Assembly: GCF_030696665.1 (NCBI RefSeq)
Contig: NZ_JAUYRV010000009.1
Span: forward strand, 1 to 64,000
Direction: 5' to 3'
DNA: 64,000 bases
DNA from: Novosphingobium sp.
Lineage (GTDB): Bacteria; Pseudomonadota; Alphaproteobacteria; Sphingomonadales; Sphingomonadaceae
Below the pieces are notes generated by a model. That model worked only from the letters and a program-made list of their open reading frames with translations. It was not told the DNA's origin and ran no database searches. Of the stretch, positions 51,908 to 61,037 are shown one piece after another; position 1 is the stretch's first letter, and each line of letters opens with the position of its first letter. The position numbers and the translations under genes are program-made.

Positions 51908-54064
51908 TTAGAAGTCTATCGAAGCACTCGCCCGGAAGGTGCGCGGTTGCCCCTGCAACAGCGCTGCCGAGAACACGTCAAACGCGGATGCCCAGTACCG
52001 CTTGTTCGCCACATTATCCACGCCCGCGCGCAGCGTAAGCGGCTTTCCGCCAGTGATAAGCACATAGCGCGCACCCAGATCGAACCGCGTCCAGTCGGGG
52101 ATTTCCAGCGTATTGGCCACATTTACCGCCTGCTTGCCGGTGTGGACCACGCGGCCCGTCAGCGTGAAGCCGGTGGACGGAATATCCCATTCCACACCCG
52201 CATTGCCGGTCCATTCAGGCACGCCCACCGCGCGGTTGCCCTGGTTGGCCCCGCCCAGCGTGCGGCGCAGCTTGGCATCGATCACCGATGCACCGCCGAT
52301 GAAGCGCAATCCGTCCACCGGCTCGCCATTCAGCGTGAATTCCACGCCCTCGTTGCGCTGCAATCCGTTGAGGCCAAACCGCACGCGCCCATCGCCCGTC
52401 CCGGCATCGACCGAATAGGCCACCGGCAGATCGATGCGGAATACCGAAAGCCCCGCCTCAAACCGGCCAAGCCGCAGCTTGCCGCCCACTTCATACTGCT
52501 TTGACCGGATCGGCCCGAACACTTCGCCCGCATTGACTACCAGCGCGTCAACCGGCGCGCTTGGCCCCTGCTGCAAGGCTTCCACGCGGTTGGCGAACAA
52601 CGACAGGCCGGGCACCGGCTTCACCACAAGGCCGATCACTGGCGTCACCGCGGATTCGCGATAAGTTCCGTCCAGAAGGCCGCCGTTGTAGGCGTTGTAG
52701 CTTTTGACCTCGATGTCCTGCAACCGCAGCCCGCCGGTCAGCAGCACACGATCCCCGAACAGGCCCACCGTGTCAGACGCAAAGGCGGAAAGCAGACGCG
52801 TGCGGCTGATCGGGAACGGATTGTCCAGATCGCCACCAACGAACGCCGATGCCGGGATCGCCGCTTCGGGCGCGTCATAGATGTTCGTCGCAAACCCGGC
52901 AAAACCCGGTCCATACAGGAAATCGAACGCATTGCGGTTCACCTGCCACACCGCGCTGCCGCCGAAATTGATCTCCTGCGTGATCGCATTGCCCAGCTTG
53001 ACGGTGAAGCCCGCTTCGACCGCTTCGTTGTTGTCGGTGCGCGGCACATAAAGCCCGTTGCCATTGGCCGCGCCGGTCGCCGCATCCAGCACGGTGACCC
53101 CGCCATAAATGCCCTGTTCGCTGCCATCGCGCGCGCCGCCGCTGATGTGGAACATGGCGTTGTCGCCAAAGTCCTGTTCAAACCGCAGCACGCCAAACAC
53201 GTCGCGCAGATCGGTATAGCTCCACGGCTGGGAATAGTTGGCCGAAGCCCCCGGCACGGCGGGGATCGTGGTCGTGCCAATCGTCACCTTGGGGCGAAGG
53301 CCGTCCACCTCGACGCGCTGGTATCCAAGATCAAGGAACAGGCGCGTGTTATCATCGCGCCAGTCAAACGCCGCGCCCACCACGGCAGTGCGGCGGAACT
53401 CGCCATCGGTCGCCACATCGCCGCTGCGGAACGCCGCGTTCAGCCGCACACCCACCGCGCCATCATCGCCAAAGCGGCGCGAAACATCAAAGCTGCCGCC
53501 GAAGTTCGCGTCCGAGATATAGCCCACGGTCACGCGGTTCAGCGCATCATCGCCCGCGCGCTTCAACTGCAGATTCACTGCGCCGCCGATGGACGTCCCG
53601 CCCGGTGCAGCGCCGTTCAGAAATGCCGAAGCCCCGTTCAGCACTTCGACTGACTGGAACAGTTCCGGCGCGATCAACTGGCGCGGGGCGATCCCATAAA
53701 GGCCGTTCAGCCCCACATCATCGCCATAAAGCGCAAAGCCACGGATCACGAACTGCTCCGCCGCATTGCCAAAGCCATAGCTGGTGCGGACGGTCGGGTC
53801 GTTCTCCAGCACCTGCCCCAGCGTCTGCGGCTGCTGGTTGAGGATCAGCGCTTCGTTATAGGCGCGGATGGTGAAGGGCACGTCCTCGGCCTTCTTGCGC
53901 CCCAGCGCGCCCAGGTCGCCTTCGCCCATGACTTGCGTGGCGTTCAGCGCCTTGGCCACCACCACGATGTCGTCCATGTCCTCGGCCGAGACATCTTGCG
54001 CAAAGGCTGGCGTGGTCAGAACGGGGATGAAGGCAGCAGCCGCGAGCAGAGTAAAGCGATTCAT
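51908..54064 (-). CDS. TonB-dependent siderophore receptor
   Basis: The protein has 718 residues from ATG 54064 with signal peptide MNRFTLLAAAAFIPVLTTPAFA. The plug shows DDIVVVAKALNATQ and PFTIRAYNEALILNQQPQTLGQVLENDPTVRTSYGFGNAAEQFVIRGF, typical of ferrisiderophore receptors (FhuA/FhuE type). The barrel ends FRASASIDF. It is third in an operon with a small membrane protein and a PepSY reductase-like protein. A Fur-like box at 55410-55428 suggests iron repression. Confidence 0.9.
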   Translation of the reverse strand: MNRFTLLAAAAFIPVLTTPAFAQDVSAEDMDDIVVVAKALNATQVMGEGDLGALGRKKAEDVPFTIRAYNEALILNQQPQTLGQVLENDPTVRTSYGFGNAAEQFVIRGFALYGDDVGLNGLYGIAPRQLIAPELFQSVEVLNGASAFLNGAAPGGTSIGGAVNLQLKRAGDDALNRVTVGYISDANFGGSFDVSRRFGDDGAVGVRLNAAFRSGDVATDGEFRRTAVVGAAFDWRDDNTRLFLDLGYQRVEVDGLRPKVTIGTTTIPAVPGASANYSQPWSYTDLRDVFGVLRFEQDFGDNAMFHISGGARDGSEQGIYGGVTVLDAATGAANGNGLYVPRTDNNEAVEAGFTVKLGNAITQEINFGGSAVWQVNRNAFDFLYGPGFAGFATNIYDAPEAAIPASAFVGGDLDNPFPISRTRLLSAFASDTVGLFGDRVLLTGGLRLQDIEVKSYNAYNGGLLDGTYRESAVTPVIGLVVKPVPGLSLFANRVEALQQGPSAPVDALVVNAGEVFGPIRSKQYEVGGKLRLGRFEAGLSVFRIDLPVAYSVDAGTGDGRVRFGLNGLQRNEGVEFTLNGEPVDGLRFIGGASVIDAKLRRTLGGANQGNRAVGVPEWTGNAGVEWDIPSTGFTLTGRVVHTGKQAVNVANTLEIPDWTRFDLGARYVLITGGKPLTLRAGVDNVANKRYWASAFDVFSAALLQGQPRTFRASASIDF

Positions 54065-54081
54065 CGTCTTCAGGCTTTCAG

Positions 54082-54276
54082 TCAGGATGCGCGCCGGGTG
54101 CGGCAACGCCAATGGTTCAGGAAAAGGAGGCACGGCAGCGCCAGCAGCACCACCGAAACAACATCGCGCCAGCCATCGCCGGTCAGGCCCAGCACCAGCC
54201 CGGCCAGCGCGAGTGCCGCCAGCAACAGCGGCAGGGCAAGGATCGTGCGGGTGGGTTGCGGGCGCAGGCGGCTCAT
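54082..54276 (-). CDS. Small two-helix membrane protein of the siderophore operon
   Basis: The protein has 64 residues from ATG 54276, overlapping the PepSY stop by 4 bp (ATGA). Two hydrophobic segments (ILALPLLLAALALAGLVLGL and VVSVVLLALPCLLFLNHW) flank the short GDGWRDV turn, with a basic C-terminus containing RCRTRR. Such proteins often accompany PepSY domain genes beside siderophore receptors, with no known activity. It is 17 bp before the receptor gene. Confidence 0.72.
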   Translation of the reverse strand: MSRLRPQPTRTILALPLLLAALALAGLVLGLTGDGWRDVVSVVLLALPCLLFLNHWRCRTRRAS

Positions 54277-55376
54277 CGGCGTTTCCCAAGCCACAGTACC
54301 AGCCCGGTCCACAGCACCCACAGCGTCGCCAATGTCAGCGCCGCCCACACCAGCTTCAGCGCCAGTCCGCCGTAATCGCCAAAGTGCAGCGGTTTGGACA
54401 GCATCAGCGCCTGCATCGTGGCGGGCATCGGGCGCACGTCGATCAACGCACCACTCTCCGCATCTACCAGTGCGGGCGTCAGCAGGTGGCTGGTCAGTGG
54501 CGTGTCGCCTTGAAAAAAGATCGCATAGTGCCGCGCCGAGGACCACGCGCCGCCCGGAAAGCCGATGAACTGCGGCATCTGCCCCGGCAGAGCGGCCTGC
54601 GCGCGCGCCATTGCGGTGTCGATGGAGCCATAGTCCGCAGGGGCCAGCGCGGTCTGGCCATCCTGCCCCGCCACCATGCTCTGCAATTCCCCGGTCCGCC
54701 ACGCGGCGGTCAGCGGATCGGCAAAGGCGTTGATCGCGCCGGTCAGCCCGATCACCAGCGTCCAGCCCAGCGCCAGCACGCCCAGCAGGTTGTGCTGATC
54801 CAGATTGCGCACCCGCGCAGACCGGTCATGCCGCAACGTGCCGAATGCGAGGCGGCGCATGAACGGCACATACAGCACCACGCCGCTTATCAGCGCCACC
54901 ACGAACAGCACCGCCATCGCCCCCAGAAACAGCATTCCCGGCAGACCCAGCAGCAGATCGGTGTGAAGCTGCAACAGGAAGTCCATCACCCCGCCCTGCG
55001 CCACTTCGCCCACCGCAGTGCCGGTGGCGCGGTCATAGGAGAACAGCCGCATTTCGGCCTCTGGCGCATCAGGGCGCGGGCCAACGGTCACGGTAATCAG
55101 TGGATTGTCGGGCGAAAAGCCGATGAACAGCGGCACACCCGGATTGCCTGCTGCTTTGGCGTAATCGGTCAAAGCCGCGCCAACGATGCGGTCCAGCGGC
55201 TGCCCGGTCCGTGCAGAAGCCGCGCCTTGCAACGCTGTGTCGCCTGAAAGACCTTCGATCTCGTCGTGAAAAATCAGCGGTAATCCGGTCAGGCACAGCA
55301 TGAACAGAGCCAGTGTGCAGACAAGGCTGCTCCACTTGTGGACCCATGCTACCGCCGTGATCGCTCGATTGCGCAT
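54273..55376 (-). CDS. PepSY-associated transmembrane protein, probable ferrisiderophore reductase component
   Basis: The protein has 367 residues. Four membrane segments are visible (WVHKWSSLVCTLALFMLCLTGLPLIF, MLFLGAMAVLFVVALISGVVLYV, NLLGVLALGWTLVIGLTGAINAF, LVWAALTLATLWVLWTGLVLWL), with the PepSY-type external domain between them. Conserved His in VHKWSS and LQLHTDLLLG are probable heme or iron ligands. Proteins of this family reduce ferric siderophores at the inner membrane. It leads the operon with the receptor; a Fur-like box lies 34-52 bp upstream. Confidence 0.8.
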   Translation of the reverse strand: MRNRAITAVAWVHKWSSLVCTLALFMLCLTGLPLIFHDEIEGLSGDTALQGAASARTGQPLDRIVGAALTDYAKAAGNPGVPLFIGFSPDNPLITVTVGPRPDAPEAEMRLFSYDRATGTAVGEVAQGGVMDFLLQLHTDLLLGLPGMLFLGAMAVLFVVALISGVVLYVPFMRRLAFGTLRHDRSARVRNLDQHNLLGVLALGWTLVIGLTGAINAFADPLTAAWRTGELQSMVAGQDGQTALAPADYGSIDTAMARAQAALPGQMPQFIGFPGGAWSSARHYAIFFQGDTPLTSHLLTPALVDAESGALIDVRPMPATMQALMLSKPLHFGDYGGLALKLVWAALTLATLWVLWTGLVLWLGKRR

Positions 55377-55409
55377 CGCCGCGCCTTAGGAATGCGAACC
55401 CGAATCGTC

Positions 55410-55428
55410 AATGCGAATAACTTGCATT
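55410..55428. promoter_or_regulatory. Fur-box-like palindrome
   Basis: AATGCGAATAACTTGCATT matches the 19-bp Fur consensus AATGAGAATNATTCTCATT at 15 positions. It lies 34 bp upstream of the PepSY gene start (55376). Confidence 0.5.
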
Positions 55429-55595
55429 AGCGTTTTACCGTCCGGTCAGCGCAGCTGTTTTCAGCCATTGTCATCGCTGTCGTGCGCATAAGCGCATCAG
55501 ATGTGTGAAACACCGCACATTGCAATCGGCCCAATCCGGATATTCAACCCTTGCGACCCGAAGGGCTTTGCAACCGCAAAGTTCTTTCAACTTCA

Positions 55596-55628
55596 GGGGG
55601 CGGCGTTCATTCGCCGTCCCCCTTTTTT
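55596..55628 (+). terminator. Strong terminator hairpin without an upstream plus-strand gene
   Basis: GGGGGCGGCG pairs with CGCCGTCCCCC around loop TTCATT, followed by TTTTTTT-like tract (TTTTTTAT). It lies in the 367-bp region between the PepSY gene and the ACAD start at 55744, where no plus-strand gene exists upstream; a small RNA or attenuated leader would explain it. Confidence 0.7.
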
Positions 55629-55743
55629 ATTGACCAAACGTGTCGGCACCATTGCGGCAACGTTATTTGGCCTTTCCCCGGCCCATTGTTTTGGTCAGGT
55701 GCGGATTGCGCGGTTTAGGCCGAAGTCGCCTGAACGAAATCAA

Positions 55744-56943
55744 ATGAAGGGACCGAGGATCGTGACGATCAGCAGCGAAGCACTGGAAGTTGCCGCACGG
55801 GTTGAGGCATTCGTGCGCGGCACGGTCTTCGCCTATGAGCAGGATCCCCGCCGCGATCACCACGGCGCGCCGACCGACGAACTCGTCATGGAACTGCGTG
55901 AACTGGCGCGCGCAGCGGGCGTGCTCACCCCGCACATCCGCAACGATGGCGGGCACTTCAACCAGCGCGAAACCGCCGTCATCCTCATCAAATCGGGCCT
56001 TACCCCGCTGGGCATGCTGGCCTGCAACACGCAGGCCCCGGATGAGGGCAACATGTACCTGATCGGCAAGGTCGGCAGTGCGGACCTGAAAGCCCGCTTC
56101 CTCGAACCCCTCGTCTCGGGCCGCGCACGCTCGGCCTTTTTCATGACCGAACCGGCGGAATTGCAGGGCGCGGGCGCGGACCCCTCCATGATGATCACCA
56201 CTTGCCGCAAGGACGGCAACCACTGGGTGGTCAACGGCAAAAAGTGCTTCATCACCGGGGCCGAAGGGGCGAAAGTCGGCATCGTCATGGCCAAATCGGA
56301 AGACCCGGACAGCAAAGGCGGGGCCTGCATGTTCCTGGTCGATCTGCCCGATCCTGCCATCCGCATCACGCGCGTTCCCAACACCATCGACAGCTCGATG
56401 CCCGGCAGCCACGCCGAAATCGACATCACGGACCTTCGCATCCCCGCCGACCAGATGCTGGGCGATGCGGGGGAGGGCTTCAAATATGCGCAGATCCGCC
56501 TTTCTCCCGCACGCCTGTCGCACTGCATGCGCTGGCTGGGCGGCTGCATCCGCGCGCAGGAGATTGCGGTAGATTACGCCAACCGCCGCATGGCCTTCGG
56601 CAAGACGCTGATCGATCACGAAGGCGTCGGCTTCATGCTGGCCGAGAACATGATCGATCTGCAGCAGTGCGAACTGATGATCGATTGGTGCGCAGGCGTG
56701 CTCGATACCGGATCGCTCGGCACGGTGGAAAGCTCGATGACCAAGGTTGCCGTGTCCGAAGCGCTGATGCGTGTGGCCGACAAATGCGTGCAGGTGCTGG
56801 GCGGCACGGGCGTGACCGACAAGACTATCGTGGAAACAATGTTCCGTGAAATCAGGGCCTTCCGCATCTATGACGGTCCCACCGAAGTCCACAAATGGAG
56901 CCTCGCCAAGAAGCTGCGCCGCGATTGGAAAGCCGCGCAATGA
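55744..56943 (+). CDS. Acyl-CoA dehydrogenase, LvaC/ACAD10-11-like
   Basis: The protein has 399 residues. FFMTEPAELQGAGADPSMMITTCRKDGNHWVVNGKKCFITGA is the FAD/substrate block, with the SEPxxGSD position altered to TEPAELQGAGAD. C-terminal CVQVLGGTGVTDKTIVETMFREIRAFRIYDGPTEVHKW is typical of the long-chain/ACAD10-11 branch. The kinase-like gene starts within its stop codon (ATGA). In LvaA/LvaC and eukaryotic ACAD10/11, this pairing turns phosphorylated 4-hydroxyacyl-CoA into 3-hydroxyacyl-CoA. That function is inferred from the pair. An upstream ATG at 55501 is too far and passes the terminator. Confidence 0.82.
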   Translation: MKGPRIVTISSEALEVAARVEAFVRGTVFAYEQDPRRDHHGAPTDELVMELRELARAAGVLTPHIRNDGGHFNQRETAVILIKSGLTPLGMLACNTQAPDEGNMYLIGKVGSADLKARFLEPLVSGRARSAFFMTEPAELQGAGADPSMMITTCRKDGNHWVVNGKKCFITGAEGAKVGIVMAKSEDPDSKGGACMFLVDLPDPAIRITRVPNTIDSSMPGSHAEIDITDLRIPADQMLGDAGEGFKYAQIRLSPARLSHCMRWLGGCIRAQEIAVDYANRRMAFGKTLIDHEGVGFMLAENMIDLQQCELMIDWCAGVLDTGSLGTVESSMTKVAVSEALMRVADKCVQVLGGTGVTDKTIVETMFREIRAFRIYDGPTEVHKWSLAKKLRRDWKAAQ

Positions 56944-58004
56944 CCGGACTGGCCGACGCCAACACCGGCGCGGGAAAGGTGCGCGTCGCGTTTGACGAAG
57001 CGGCGCTAGAGCGTTGGCTGGTGGCCAATGTCGAAGGTTTTGCCGGTCCTCTCACAGTCGAGCAATTCAACGGCGGCCAGTCCAACCCCACCTACCGCCT
57101 GACCACCCCCACCGCCCGCTACGTCCTGCGCCGCAAACCGCCCGGCCCCTTGCTCAAAGGCGCGCACGACGTGCTGCGCGAGGCGCGCGTGCAGACCGCG
57201 CTCTACGGCACAGACGTCCCCATCGCCCGCATTTACGGGACGTGTGAGGACGAAAGCGTGATTGGCAGCGCGTTCTATGTGATGGACATGGTCGAAGGCC
57301 GCGTGATCTGGGACGCCTCGTTCAGCGAAGTGCCCAAGGACGAGCGCGCCGCCTATTTTGACGAGATGAACCGCGTGATCGCGGCGCTGCATTCGGTGGA
57401 CCACGTGGCCGTCGGCCTTGGCGAATTTGGCCGCCCCGGCAATTACTTCGCCCGGCAGATCGGCCGCTGGTCAAAGCAATATCTGGAAGATGACCTTGCC
57501 GGCCGCTTGCCGGATATGGACGCACTGGTGGAATGGTTGCCTACCGCCATTCCCGAAGGCGATGAAACCACTGTCGTCCACGGCGATTTTCGCTGCGATA
57601 ACATGATCTTCCACCCGACCGAACCGCGCGTGCTGGCGGTGCTGGATTGGGAACTCTCCACCCTCGGCCACCCGCTGGCGGACTTTGCCTATCACGCGAT
57701 GATGTACCGCATGCCCGGCGATATCGTGGCGGGCCTTGGCGGGGCGGACCCGGTGCCACTCGGCCTGCCGACGGAAGCGGAATATATCGCCGCTTACTGC
57801 CAGCGGACAGGGCGGACGGAGATTGCCAACTGGGACTTCTACCTCGCCTTCAACTTCTTCCGCCTCGCCGCGATCTTTCACGGGATCAAGGGACGGGTGC
57901 TGCGCGGCACGGCTTCCAACGCGCAGGCCAAGGAACGCGCCGAGGCGCTGCCAAGGCTTGCCGCATTGGCGTGTCAGGCCATGGAAAGCTGCCGTTTGGG
58001 GTGA
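56940..58004 (+). CDS. APH-family kinase, LvaA/ACAD10-11-like
   Basis: The protein has 354 residues. Kinase core is clear: NGGQSNPTYRL (G-loop), YVLRRKPPG (lysine), catalytic TVVHGDFRCDNMIFHP, and metal-binding LAVLDWELSTLGHPLADFAYH. ACAD10/11 fuse this domain to an acyl-CoA dehydrogenase; here the two are separate, coupled genes. It probably phosphorylates a 4-hydroxyacyl-CoA. The C-terminus (KGRVLRGTASNAQAKERAEALPRLA) is typical of the family. Confidence 0.85.
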   Translation: MTGLADANTGAGKVRVAFDEAALERWLVANVEGFAGPLTVEQFNGGQSNPTYRLTTPTARYVLRRKPPGPLLKGAHDVLREARVQTALYGTDVPIARIYGTCEDESVIGSAFYVMDMVEGRVIWDASFSEVPKDERAAYFDEMNRVIAALHSVDHVAVGLGEFGRPGNYFARQIGRWSKQYLEDDLAGRLPDMDALVEWLPTAIPEGDETTVVHGDFRCDNMIFHPTEPRVLAVLDWELSTLGHPLADFAYHAMMYRMPGDIVAGLGGADPVPLGLPTEAEYIAAYCQRTGRTEIANWDFYLAFNFFRLAAIFHGIKGRVLRGTASNAQAKERAEALPRLAALACQAMESCRLG

Positions 58005-58015
58005 GTTAAGGGCGC

Positions 58016-58043
58016 TTAGGTGCAGTTAGGTGCATCTAGGTGC
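58016..58043 (+). repeat. Short tandem repeat after the kinase gene
   Basis: TTAGGTGCAG, TTAGGTGCATC and TAGGTGCTGT follow one another at 58016-58043 with 10- to 11-bp period, in the 94-bp gap before the HNH gene. It is too short to interpret; slippage is the likeliest origin. Confidence 0.5.
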
Positions 58044-58098
58044 TGTTCAGAAACGCCCTTGCAGTTGCGCCCCCGCCCAGTTGCTATAAGGCGCGTGC

Positions 58099-58440
58099 AT
58101 GGCCCGCAAGCACCCCAAACACGGTCGTTTTGACGACACTCCCGAGATCGATGACGAGGCTCCGGTCCAGGTTGTCCCCTGCTGGCTGTGCGGGCGGCCC
58201 ACCGGATCGACCATCGTGTGGCACCATCCCGTGCCGAAAAGCCGGGGCGGGCGCGATGTGGTTCCGATGCACGGCATCTGCCAGCAGACCCTGACGGTGA
58301 ACTTCACCAACGCCGAACTGCAGCGCTATGGCATGGACGTGGAAGGGCTGCTGGCCAACCCCGCCGTGCGCAAGTTCGTGGATTGGGTGGCCAACAAAGA
58401 CCCCGATTTTACCGCCACCATCGCCAAGAAGCAGCGCTGA
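58099..58440 (+). CDS. Small HNH-type zinc nuclease-like protein
   Basis: The protein has 113 residues. CWLCG (CxxC, about 28-31) and WHHPVPKSRGGRDVVPMHGICQQTL fit an HNH finger with the H-H-x14-H arrangement. The C-terminal part (GLLANPAVRKFVDWVANKDPDF) is alpha-helical. Such proteins are often uncharacterised nucleases or restriction-like accessory proteins. It stands alone, 94 bp after the kinase gene and 3 bp from the convergent TolC gene. Confidence 0.75.
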   Translation: MARKHPKHGRFDDTPEIDDEAPVQVVPCWLCGRPTGSTIVWHHPVPKSRGGRDVVPMHGICQQTLTVNFTNAELQRYGMDVEGLLANPAVRKFVDWVANKDPDFTATIAKKQR

Positions 58441-58443
58441 ACC

Positions 58444-59880
58444 TTACAGCCTCAACTGATCGCGGTCTGCCAGCGCGGCCACCAGTTCGGCTTGCGCGGC
58501 GGCATGGCGATAGTTCGCGTCGATTTCACGGACGGTGGCGTCGGCCAGCGATTCCTCGCGCAGGTTGACGAGCAGGAAGTCGCTTGCTCCCAACGTGAAG
58601 CGCCGACGTTCCGCCTCGGCCATGCGGCGGGCAAGGGCAGCTTCGGCGGTGGCAAGGCCTGCCAGCTTTTCCGCGCCGGAAACTTGCGTGCGCAAATTGG
58701 CGATTTCCACGCCGATCTGCTCTTCCAGAAAGCGCAGCCGAACGGCTAGCGCATCCTGCTCTGCCGCCACTTCGGCAATGCGCCCTTTGGCGGCGCGCTG
58801 TTCCAACGGGACTGAAAAGCGCACACCCACTGCACCTTCCAAAGGGCGGCGTACCGGCGATCCGGGGCCGAAATCCTTGGACGCTTCGGCCCGCACATCA
58901 AGCCGGGGCTTCAATTCGTTCTCGGCCAGGCGGGCACGGATTCCGGCCTGTTCTATGCGGGTGACCAGCGCCTGCAAATCGGGTCGTGCGGAAATCGCGC
59001 TGTTCTGATCCATCAGTCGCGGCGATACCCCATCCACCAGTCGCACCGGCAGGCGCTCTGCCGATGGGACGATGGGTTGGCCCAGACCATCGCGCAAAAA
59101 CAGGGACAGCGCATTGGCCTGCAACTGGAGGTTCTGTTCCCACTGCACCATCAACGATTTGCGGCGCATGATGTTCTGTTGATTTTCAACGCTGAGAATG
59201 GCCGGGCGCGCGCCCAGCGTGATCTGCTTCTCGATCGAATCCTGCCGTGCTTCGGCCAGTTCGAACAGTTCGCGGTAGATCCGCAAGCGCAGGCCTGCCG
59301 CTACCCAAAGCTGATAGGCCTCAATCGCGCGGCGCTGCACACCGATGGCAACAAGATCGCGGTCAAGATCGGCCAGTTCGATATCGGCCTGCGCAATCTC
59401 CCGCCGCCCGCGACGCTCATCAATCAGGCGGTCCCGCAACAGCGAGAACACTGCACCGGCCTTGAGTTCACCCAGTTGGTTGGTGATCTGTTTGCCGTCA
59501 TAGCTGGCGAAGCTGCCAGTCGAGATGCGATAGCCACCATAGACCTGCCCACCATTGTTCTGGAACGGGCGATAGGCCGAAACCTCGGCGCTGGAGCCGT
59601 CGTAGTACCCCAGCGGGCGGGCGTTGGCTTCGGCGTTGAACACAAGGTCGAACTGGCCTTCGACCGTCAGCGCGCGGGCATCGGCCTGTCGCTGGCGCGC
59701 CATCGCCTCAAGGATCTGCGGTGCATGAGTGGCCGAGGATTCGAGGACATCGGCCAGCGTCAATTCACGCGCGGCGGGCGCGGTTGCAGCCGGCCTTTCT
59801 TGCGCCGCCAAGTGCGCGGGCGCACCTGCCAGCACGAGGGTCAGCGCCAGCATCGCCCCTTGGGGCAAAGAGCGGATCAT
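58444..59880 (-). CDS. TolC-family outer-membrane export channel
   Basis: The protein has 478 residues with a signal peptide (MLALTLVLAGAPAHLAAQ). The two repeats of long coiled-coil helices are typical: LTLADVLESSATHAPQILEAMARQRQADARALTVEGQFD and LVTRIEQAGIRARLAENELKPRLDVRAE. It forms a trimeric channel for the HlyD and ABC components encoded upstream. The start overlaps the HlyD stop by 4 bp. Confidence 0.85.
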   Translation of the reverse strand: MIRSLPQGAMLALTLVLAGAPAHLAAQERPAATAPAARELTLADVLESSATHAPQILEAMARQRQADARALTVEGQFDLVFNAEANARPLGYYDGSSAEVSAYRPFQNNGGQVYGGYRISTGSFASYDGKQITNQLGELKAGAVFSLLRDRLIDERRGRREIAQADIELADLDRDLVAIGVQRRAIEAYQLWVAAGLRLRIYRELFELAEARQDSIEKQITLGARPAILSVENQQNIMRRKSLMVQWEQNLQLQANALSLFLRDGLGQPIVPSAERLPVRLVDGVSPRLMDQNSAISARPDLQALVTRIEQAGIRARLAENELKPRLDVRAEASKDFGPGSPVRRPLEGAVGVRFSVPLEQRAAKGRIAEVAAEQDALAVRLRFLEEQIGVEIANLRTQVSGAEKLAGLATAEAALARRMAEAERRRFTLGASDFLLVNLREESLADATVREIDANYRHAAAQAELVAALADRDQLRL

Positions 59881-61034
59881 TTCTCGTCCTCGCTCCCGCC
59901 GTATTCGCTGTCGTAACCGCCCGATTTGCCACCCTTGGACTTGCCTGCCGCTTTGTCGGACAGGGCCTTGGCGGCTGTGCCCTTGCGCGGGCCGGGATCG
60001 ATTGGGGTCGGGAATTCGAGCGGGAAATCATTGAGCTGGCGCCACAGTTCATAACCGATGGTGACGGTTTCCATCTGGACCCAGCCGCGCACTTTGGAGC
60101 CGAGGCGGATGTAGTTCTGATCCGGCCAGCCGGGCTTTCCGGGCATCGGTTCCACCAGCACGCGGAACAGCCCGCTGGTCTGCGCCGAAGGATCGATGGT
60201 CAGCACGCGGCCATCGAACATGCCCTGTGCCACCGATGGCCAGCCGCTGAACTGGATGGCGGGCCAGCCTTCGAAGTGCAGGCGCACGGGCTGCCCCTTG
60301 CGCACCAGCGCCACATCGCGGCCATCGAGCAGCAGTTCGACCACGCGCTGGGCGTTATCGGGCGCAAGCGTTGCCAGCATGTCCCCGGCGCTGACCAGCG
60401 TGGCCCCGGCGGCGGTGTTGAGCGACTGGATGCGGCCATCGTGCGGGGCGCGCACCAACTGTGCCGACTGGCGGCCCAGCGCAATGTCTACCTTGCTGAG
60501 CTTGGCGCGGGTTTCGGCCAGCTTGGCGTTGAGTTCGGCGACCTTGATCTGCGCGCCTTCAAAATCGCGCCGTGCGGCAAGGCCTTCGGCATAGAGTTGC
60601 GAATAGCGGTTCACGTCCAGACGTGCGGTGGCCATCGCCTGATCGGCGGCGGCAATCTGTGCGATGACCTGTTCCCGCTCTGCGCCAAGGCGGACCAGCA
60701 GATCGGGGTCATTATCGATGATGCGGGCGATCGGATCGCCTTTCTTCACCTGCTGCCCATCGACCACGTACCACTTTTCCACGCGGCCCGGCACAAGCGC
60801 GGTGACCTGCTGCACGCGGTCTTCAGGGTTGAGCGCGATAACCTCACCCCGGCCAGGCGCGGTCTGCACCCAGTTGACGAAGAACAGCAGCACCAGCAGC
60901 AGCGGGATGCTGACCGCGATCATCCGCCCCAGCGCGCGCGTGGCACGCGGCACTTTCAGCGTGGTGAAAGTGTGGAATTCGCCAAGATCGTGGTGTCCGG
61001 CGCGGTTGGCGAGCGTCTTGTTACCCGAGGCCAT
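59877..61034 (-). CDS. HlyD-family membrane-fusion protein
   Basis: The protein has 385 residues. One N-terminal membrane helix (MIAVSIPLLLVLLFFVNW) is followed by the biotinyl-lipoyl-like domain, the helical hairpin (EREQVIAQIAAADQAMATARLDVNRYSQLYAEGLAARRDFEG, AELNAKLAETRAKLSKVD) and the second half-motif VRAPHDGRIQSLNTAAGA. A charged, Gly- and Lys-rich tail (GPRKGTAAKALSDKAAGKSKGGKSGGYDSEYGGSEDEK region) is unusual and lies in the periplasm or cytosol side of the complex. It links the ABC protein to TolC. Confidence 0.85.
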   Translation of the reverse strand: MASGNKTLANRAGHHDLGEFHTFTTLKVPRATRALGRMIAVSIPLLLVLLFFVNWVQTAPGRGEVIALNPEDRVQQVTALVPGRVEKWYVVDGQQVKKGDPIARIIDNDPDLLVRLGAEREQVIAQIAAADQAMATARLDVNRYSQLYAEGLAARRDFEGAQIKVAELNAKLAETRAKLSKVDIALGRQSAQLVRAPHDGRIQSLNTAAGATLVSAGDMLATLAPDNAQRVVELLLDGRDVALVRKGQPVRLHFEGWPAIQFSGWPSVAQGMFDGRVLTIDPSAQTSGLFRVLVEPMPGKPGWPDQNYIRLGSKVRGWVQMETVTIGYELWRQLNDFPLEFPTPIDPGPRKGTAAKALSDKAAGKSKGGKSGGYDSEYGGSEDEK

Positions 61035-61037
61035 TGC

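Noticed and set aside
55663..56940. Minus-strand frame of 425 codons opposite the ACAD gene
   Set aside because: Shadow of the ACAD gene; no motif and no ribosome site.
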